A stretch of 62,000 nt of DNA from Cryptomeria japonica. Lineage: Eukaryota; Streptophyta; Pinopsida; Cupressales; Cupressaceae. Position 1 is the first letter of the stretch. Each line of letters starts with the position of its first letter. Under the pieces are notes generated by a model. The model was not told where the DNA came from and ran no database searches. It saw only the letters and a list, made by a program, of their open reading frames with translations. Below are positions 58,301 to 62,000 of the stretch, piece by piece. Made by a program: the position numbers and the translations under genes. The stretch spans positions 139,826,747 to 139,888,746 of the forward strand of contig NC_081412.1 of NCBI RefSeq assembly GCF_030272615.1. The letters run 5' to 3'.

Positions 58301-58718
58301 ACTGGAATATTTTCTTCCACTTTTTCCTCATCTTTTTCATCTGACTCCATTCAAAAATCCCCTCATAATATTATTGATGTTTCAACCACCTAATTATGAG
58401 GGTTTATTTGATGAAGTGTTCATCACGAACTCAGGTTAGCATCTTTAGGGAGGCCTACATTCAGATCTGCTTTCTCAAAATAAATCCATCATATTGGCAA
58501 TGAGGACTTGCTCTAGTAGATCTCATATCGTTCTAAGAGAACCATAGTAAGGCCTATGGCTACATAAAGAGAATCGTCACAAGTTCTTTCTTGTTTCTCT
58601 ACACCACAAGAACCGAGGTAAGTTAATGCTGTCTATATCTAGGACAAAACTATTTCTAAAAATCAATGCATCTGACATACCTGTCCTTTTTGGCAGATTA
58701 TTCTCCTTCAATGGATAA

Positions 58719-58766
<48 letters not shown>

Positions 58767-60715
58767 TAGCATCTATGCTTTTGAGCTGATTTGCAGCAAT
58801 GCATTTTTTACTAAAACCTTCTTAATTTGGACATTATATATTTTGCTAAGTCTACATTAAAAGAAACGTCTCTAGGTATTTTGTACAAGAGCTCCTTTCC
58901 AATGCAAAGGACCCACAAAAATGATTCCATACTTTTTTGGGATCTTCATTGAGAAGGCTCCAAACAGTTTTCTATATATTTTGACCTATTTAGTGATCGT
59001 TTCTTAGGGTCTTGGATCTGTTCCTTTTAATCTTGTTGTGAGGAAATATAAAATCTGACTTTGTCATATAATTGCGTTTTATAACAAGAAGTACTTCTCA
59101 TTACTCCATTTCTAATCACATGGTTATTTCTGTTTATCTCGTATCTCCTGGCTTGTGTTTAGTGTACCTGTTTCAAGTTAACCCACTTTAGGTAGGGCAA
59201 TTGATTTTGTGTTTGTTCCTTTTTCAAGGTTTGAAGTTCTTTTTAACTCTTCTACGTGCTATTATAATTTCTCGTACTTTTGATCCCTTTGATTTGCTTT
59301 GATCATTAGTGTGTTTAAAATCATAAATGTACTTCCTATTCTTTGTTTGCATACCAACATGCCTTGATACCGCCTCTTGCATTTTAAAAATGCATTCTGG
59401 AGTGTAACATTGGAGATGTCTAGGACTCTAGGCAGATGGGTTTGTCGAGTACAATCAATCTTCTTTTGTGATTCAAATTGCATCAACTGCGTCAAGGTTT
59501 TTGTCTCTATCTATAAGTCCTTCCACTGATATAATTTATTTCTTGAGAAATGCTTCCTGCAATTGTATTTTCTTCTTGATATTCTTGCTCATGTTCAAGC
59601 CATCAAAGAGGACATTTACCTTTCAATACATATAGGCTAGTTGGACCTCCCCTCTAAATTCTCTCAACCCCAAAGTAACTTTCTACACTAAGCACTTCAC
59701 ATAGGTTGAGGATAGATCAATTGTTCAACCCAACTATCTTTAGCATCATTGTTCTCATGGTTTGAGGACCCCCTTGGCCAGTTGCAAATGTACTCTCATT
59801 AGTGCCAGGTTGAGACTGATAATCACATTTTGAAAATTTAATGATTTTACTTCTTTTGTTCTCACTAAGAGGTTTTGTTTTTTTGGTGTTCCATGTACAA
59901 TGAAACTTGTTAGTGGTATCATAGTTTATATAAAGATTTTCATGATTCTTTATCCATTCTCTTTCCTTACGTTGATGAGAGATGCTTGGTGCTTTTTTTT
60001 TGTGAGGTCATTACTTTTAGGCATGATCTCTTTGTGGAGGCCCAAGATCTAAGAGACTGATTACTTTCTTCTTTCAGCTTGTCGCAAATGTTTGACACAT
60101 CAAATGCTTTTTGGATACTGCTGATCCATTACAGATGGAGACATATCATTGAGGCATTGCTCTTTCTTGTAGTCTACCATGGCCAAGGCTCCTCAAGTAT
60201 CCAGCTCAGTCTAATGGTCATGGCTCTATTTCTTCTTGATTTTGGGGACCCATTAACACCCCTCGTCCACAACACAATTCTTAGGGGCAAGCTCACATTA
60301 CTAGTTTCTTTACTACCACCAGCAGTTCTTTCGCCTTGGGTGTTAGGGGAGGATCAATGTGGACTCTACTGCTCGTTTAGGATTGTCTAGCTGAACTCCC
60401 TTAGCTCTACTCTTTTCCCGATGAGAATTCTTAGAATCTGCAATGTTGCTTGCTTCTTCGATGTTTTCCAGAATATAGACACTTGATGATTTTGGTTCTG
60501 TGTTGGTGCGGTCCTCATTTGCTTCCACTACTTTTGCAACTCCTCCCCTCACACATCTATTTATACGTCTTGTTTTGAGAGATGTTTTTTAGGTTAATTC
60601 CCACATGTCTATTTCTTTGTTTTTCTTGCTTTAATTGTATTTACCCTAGTTCTCTGCTATTGTAACAGCTGTACATTCCAACATCTTTGACCTATTCTTG
60701 GTCATTTGTGGAGAT
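58301..60715. other. No gene seen
   Basis: AT-rich. The only notable object is the compound microsatellite at 58718-58766. Short ORFs here have no recognisable motif. Confidence 0.45.
58718..58766. repeat. (CT)n-(AT)n compound microsatellite
   Basis: About 12 CT units run directly into about 12 AT units. Confidence 0.95.
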
Positions 60716-61161
60716 TGTGATAACCCCACCTCACTGCCCGATGTAAGCCTTATAATGATGTAATAAATTAAAAGACCATTATTAAAATAATGTAATATAT
60801 TAATATATTAGGAAATTAAAACGATATAAGACAATTGTAATACATCAATATATTATGGAATTAAAACATTAAATAATATTAATATATTATTTACATAGAA
60901 TAAATTATTACATTTTAATTGGGAAAATTATGTAGATATATTAAATAGGCAATGATATATTATGGAAATAAAATAATGTAAAAACAATTAGCAAAATGAG
61001 GGAATTAAAACATTAAATAATATTATTATTTACATAGAAAAAATTATTATATTTTAAATTGGGAAAATTACGTAGATACATTTAATATATTAAATGGGCA
61101 ATGAAATATTTAAATATATTAAAGCACGTAGATATATGTAATTAAGGGAAGGTCACGTGGA

Positions 61162-61178
61162 CCCCCCCCCCCCCCCCC
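61162..61178 (+). repeat. C17 homopolymer
   Basis: A run of 17 C directly after the G-box palindrome. Confidence 0.9.
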
Positions 61179-61281
61179 GTGGGAAGTGGTGGGACGGAAG
61201 CCGCAGCCTAGGCTGCAACCCGTCACACCCCTTCCCACGGAAGGGGCCCCGTTTAGGGTCACACCTATCCCTCTCCACGGG

Positions 61282-61288
61282 TATAAAG
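61282..61288 (+). promoter_or_regulatory. Candidate TATA box with upstream G-box
   Basis: TATAAAG in CCACGGGTATAAAGCCC. The G-box CACGTG is 123 bp upstream (61154-61159). It is probably the promoter of a repeat element, as no gene follows within the window. Confidence 0.4.
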
Positions 61289-62000
61289 CCCATACTACCA
61301 CAGATCAAACAGGGAAAAAAGGGAAGGCATGGAGGATAGAAAGGCTGCTGCGTTTAAGGAAGAAGGTCAGAAGCTACAACAGCAAACTACAGGTAAGTTG
61401 CATGAACATTTTATTATATATTTTAATAAATAATTAATGTTTATTTAATGTATATGTTAATAAATATAAGTAATTAATATTTTAATATATATATTAATGA
61501 ATGAATAATTTAATATATATGTTAATAAATATAATTAATGTATACTTAATATATGTTAATGAATATTTTTATACATATATTAATGAATGGTTTTTAGGAA
61601 TATGTGTAAACATATGTTAATGGATATGTGAAAATATATGTTAATGAATACATATTAATGAACAGTTAGGAATATACGTAATAAAGAAATGTGAATATTG
61701 GTTAATGAACATTTTTATGAATATATGTTAGGGAATACATGTTAAATCAGGAATATGTAAATGTGGATTATGGAATTGAAAATAGTAATCAAATGCAAAA
61801 ATGTATTATAAATGTGATTATATGTTGGAGGCTATAGGGAGGAAACTCACTTAGTCTAAGGGAGGGATTATGATAATCCCTAGGGCAGTATATATACTGA
61901 ATATCTATATGCATATATATGGGTTGGTTGACTAAGTTCAACTAAGAAGAGACGGATCTGGTCGATCTCTTCTGAGGACTTGGATGATGAGATGCATCAC

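Larger units (their letters stand above)
60716..62000 (+). mobile_element. Probable LTR or promoter-bearing repeat at the window edge
   Basis: It starts TGTGATAACCCCACCTC, an LTR-like start. It is AT-rich with TATTAATATATTA words to 61130. A GC-rich promoter-like block follows: a G-box in GGTCACGTGGACC (61151-61163), C17 (61162-61178), and TATAAAG at 61282. The downstream end is not in view, so LTR identity is unproven. No coding recognised. Confidence 0.4.

Noticed and set aside
60079-60552. Two opposing ORFs of 103 and 69 codons
   Set aside because: No motif, no splice context and no similarity I can name; consistent with chance in this composition.

Overview
The window is eukaryotic nuclear DNA of plant type, most likely from a conifer. 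The evidence is dense Ty1/copia and other LTR elements with tRNA-Met-type primer sites, hAT elements, a nuclear copy of plastid rpoB-rpoC1, and two exons of a plant F-box/WD40 gene separated by about 25.1 kb of nested transposons. AT-rich intergenic DNA, old decayed elements and few host exons fit a large gymnosperm genome. The species cannot be fixed from sequence alone.

Layout. 1-2395: minus-strand copia with 5' LTR, running off the left edge. 2505-4195: decayed hAT transposase. 4190-9960: an old minus-strand copia whose gag is split by a non-autonomous long-LTR element (5467-8930). 9690-11834: LTR-like copies facing each other and a telomere-like low-complexity tract. 11835-16645: decayed plus-strand copia and 3' LTR. 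16699-17322: small hAT-type element. 17947-23308: complete young copia with perfect 5-bp target duplication. 23832-25720: two solo LTRs. 25721-28788: LTR remnants carrying two more hAT-type elements. 29398-29487 and 54630-54772: consecutive exons of the host F-box/WD40 gene.

The intron between them holds a nest. A minus-strand non-autonomous LTR element (29663 to about 49175) has Element P (30039-46107, plus) inserted in its 3' LTR. Element P contains Element M (32731-41996, minus, perfect TSD CGAAC). Element M contains a plastid DNA insertion (about 34663-36207). The 5' LTR of the outer element separately holds a hAT-type insertion with an 8-bp TSD (47991-48866).

Elements P and M are the most interesting part. 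They belong to one family with the same unusual termini (start TGTTGTGACC, end ACGTCAACA), 5-bp target duplications and no LTRs that I can find. They encode a long protein of about 1000-1170 codons that I cannot name. Between the 5' end and the ORF lies a tandem array of palindromic hairpins: about 84-bp period in P, about 166-bp period in M (15 units). Premature stops in both are mostly CAG to TAG with almost no frameshifts, which suggests methylation-driven decay.

49176-54629 holds further LTR and hAT remains. 54773-62000 shows no coding exon I can support, a dimeric 5S-rRNA-related repeat (57565-58300), and a promoter-bearing LTR-like tract at the right edge.
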